Below the pieces are notes generated by a model. The model ran no database searches, was not told the DNA's origin, and worked only from the letters and a program-made list of their open reading frames with translations. The translations under genes were made by a program, and so were the position numbers. Below are positions 62,607 through 64,000 of a DNA stretch of 64,000 nt, one piece after another. The first letter of the stretch is position 1; every line of letters starts with the position of its first letter. Origin of the DNA: Fervidibacillus halotolerans (lineage in GTDB: Bacteria; Bacillota; Bacilli; Bacillales; Caldibacillaceae); the NCBI RefSeq assembly GCF_026547205.1, contig NZ_CP106877.1, forward strand, positions 2,072,771-2,136,770. The letters are read 5' to 3'.

Positions 62607-63543
62607 AGGACATTTCCTTTCCGTTCATCATTTCTACCTTTGTCCACACCGTTCCAATGATAAGGGTCAGTAAAATAGCTGTTAAAAAGCGAATGATAAA
62701 TAATGGTAGTACCGGAATTCCCAAGGGGATAAAAATCAATGTATCTTCAATGATGGCATGACAAGCAACTAAAAATATGAAAGCGAGGGTCGTATCTTTT
62801 TTACTTACACCATCTTCCCGAATGGACTGAAGGAGAACGCCAGCCCCCATCGCCAATCCAAAAATCAAACCGGCCGTTAATGTTAACGACGTATTTTCCT
62901 TCATTCCAAACGCCCTTGTTACCGGAGCCATCCATTTGGAAAAAAGATCGAGCCATTTCAAATCCTTTAACACTTGGATTCCGATCATCAACGGAATGAC
63001 GATCATAGCCAATTGCAATACCCCGATTCCCGCTTTTTCTAATCCCGTTAAAAAGATGGCAATCAATCCTTCCGGTGGTGCGTCCGCTACTGGAACGAAT
63101 CCATATTTCGCCACTTCACCCCCGCCTGGCCATAAAAGGTGAATCATGACTGCCGATAATAAGGCAAGCCCAATTCGTACCGTTAAAACCACCGACAATC
63201 TCACACCAGATTTCACCGCAACGGACGATTCCACCAATAAATTATGGGAAAAGGAAAGCATAACGGCAATAATAAAAACTTCCTTTACCGTGAACTCAAT
63301 GGATAAAATCGCCCCGATGGCCGCATATAAATTCAAAAGATTTCCTAACACGAGGGGAATGGCCGCATCTCCAGGTAATCCGATCAGTCCCATAAATGGC
63401 GAAATCAAATTAATAATCCAAGGTAAAACCGGAGAATGTTGCAATAAAGTTACAATCAATGTAACCGGGAAAATAATTTTTCCTAAATCCCACGTCGTTT
63501 CCAATCCGGTTTTCAAACCTTTCCTAAACGACGAAAAAGTCAC
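62596..63543 (-). CDS. yvoD: Nucleoside-recognition (gate) domain membrane protein (YvoD-like)
   Basis: 315 residues from a GTG start at ~63543 (after AGGTGG); the longer frame overlaps lgt. About eight membrane helices and the gate-domain motifs, with IPLVLGNLLNLYAAIGAIL and IPLMIGIQVLKDLKWLD, as in SpmA/SpmB and FeoB-like proteins. In this operon it is between lgt and ppaX in the conserved order. Role unknown; a solute pathway or sporulation-linked membrane function is only inferred. Confidence 0.85.
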   Translation of the reverse strand: MTFSSFRKGLKTGLETTWDLGKIIFPVTLIVTLLQHSPVLPWIINLISPFMGLIGLPGDAAIPLVLGNLLNLYAAIGAILSIEFTVKEVFIIAVMLSFSHNLLVESSVAVKSGVRLSVVLTVRIGLALLSAVMIHLLWPGGGEVAKYGFVPVADAPPEGLIAIFLTGLEKAGIGVLQLAMIVIPLMIGIQVLKDLKWLDLFSKWMAPVTRAFGMKENTSLTLTAGLIFGLAMGAGVLLQSIREDGVSKKDTTLAFIFLVACHAIIEDTLIFIPLGIPVLPLFIIRFLTAILLTLIIGTVWTKVEMMNGKEMSYGR

Positions 63544-63578
63544 CACGTCCACCTCCGAACCCTTAGGACATTCCTTCA

Positions 63579-64000
63579 TTAATCTAAGTAACCGGGAACA
63601 TCCCCTTTTTTCCGTCGATAAATGATAAAAATGACCGATAGAAGGATCAAAACAATTGACATCAGTTGGGCCATTCGAATATTCGTACCGATTAAGTATA
63701 GACTATCCGTACGCATTCCTTCGATGAAAAATCGACCGACGGAATACCAAATAAAATAGGTAAAAAACAGTTCCCCTTGCTTTAAATTCACCCTTCGTAA
63801 AACGAGTAATAAAATTAAACCGAGAAAATTCCATAGGGATTCGTAAAGAAAAGTTGGATGATAATACGTTCCATCAATATACATTTGATTAATGATAAAA
63901 TCTGGCAAATGTAGTCCTTCTAAAAATTCCCGCGTCACTTCTCCCCCATGGGCTTCTTGATTCATAAAGTTTCCCCATCGGCCGATCGCCTGCCCGAGAA
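63579..64000 (-). CDS. lgt: Lgt, prolipoprotein diacylglyceryl transferase (C-terminal part; window edge)
   Basis: Only the last ~140 residues are present; the gene continues past 64000. The stretch beginning [19 protein letters not shown] is the Lgt signature with the conserved Arg and Asn, followed by the conserved [13 protein letters not shown] and the last membrane helices ([33 protein letters not shown]). Transfers diacylglycerol to the lipobox cysteine of prolipoproteins, such as MetQ, GerAC and the amino acid binding protein in this window. Stop is 36 bases before the yvoD start. Confidence 0.95.
   Translation of the reverse strand, partial: LGQAIGRWGNFMNQEAHGGEVTREFLEGLHLPDFIINQMYIDGTYYHPTFLYESLWNFLGLILLLVLRRVNLKQGELFFTYFIWYSVGRFFIEGMRTDSLYLIGTNIRMAQLMSIVLILLSVIFIIYRRKKGDVPGYLD

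Overview
The window is an ordinary chromosomal stretch from a low-GC, endospore-forming member of the Bacillaceae. Evidence: gene order follows Bacillus subtilis almost block for block (yunD-suf; met transporter; yusD-yusE-yusF-gcvH-yusI-fadEAN-fadM-yusN; ssrA-smpB-rnr-est-secG; eno-pgm-tpi-pgk-gap-cggR; rpoN; clpP; crh-whiA-yvcK-rapZ-yvcI-trxB; yvoF-ppaX-yvoD-lgt). A gerA-type germinant receptor operon and CotF-like coat genes show that it sporulates. Ribosome binding sites are strong GGAGG types with frequent TTG and GTG starts. Most genes lie on the minus strand. I cannot name the species.

Layout. 1-6.3 kb: end of a YunD-type metallophosphatase and the sufCDSUB Fe-S assembly operon, whose promoter is overlapped by a perfect 11-bp inverted repeat. 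6.7-9.6 kb: metNPQ methionine importer under a SAM-I riboswitch. 9.7-20.2 kb: yus block with an intruding MFS transporter, gcvH, an ArsC-like protein, and the beta-oxidation genes fadN-fadA-fadE behind a perfect FadR box, plus proline dehydrogenase. 20.3-23.7 kb: two CotF-like coat genes, an AI-2E family membrane protein and two small conserved proteins. 24-29 kb: accessory-looking module of a membrane-anchored NEW3 protein with an ABC exporter, divergent from an ECF sigma factor and zinc-binding anti-sigma factor. 29-31.3 kb: polar amino acid ABC importer with an internal terminator between the binding protein and the permease/ATPase. 31.5-37.2 kb: tmRNA, smpB, rnr, esterase and secG, with a decayed MFS gene and a very long hairpin between smpB and rnr. 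37.3-41 kb: gerA-type operon. 41.3-48.6 kb: glycolytic cggR-gap-pgk-tpiA-gpmI-eno operon with two tandem CggR operator-like sites and matching intercistronic hairpins. 48.6-50.4 kb: glutaredoxin-like protein and sigma-54. 50.5-51.9 kb: tRNA-Arg(CCG), a small island with a tubby-like gene and gene debris, and a degenerate second tRNA copy with a CUA anticodon. 52-64 kb: MBL-fold hydrolase, clpP with a CtsR site, crh-whiA-yvcK-rapZ-nudix, trxB, a TPR protein, an acyltransferase, ppaX, yvoD and the start-truncated lgt.

Nothing here is a clear undescribed defence or metabolic system. The best leads are the NEW3/ABC plus sigma/anti-sigma neighbourhood, the tRNA-bounded mini-island with the CUA pseudo-tRNA, the tandem CggR operators, the suf promoter dyad, the repeat-bearing structured spacer at 21.0-21.2 kb and an orphan terminator unit at 58.4-58.9 kb. 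Start sites below were re-chosen from ribosome binding sites where the longest reading frame was implausible. No database search was possible; family names rest on recognised motifs and conserved gene order.
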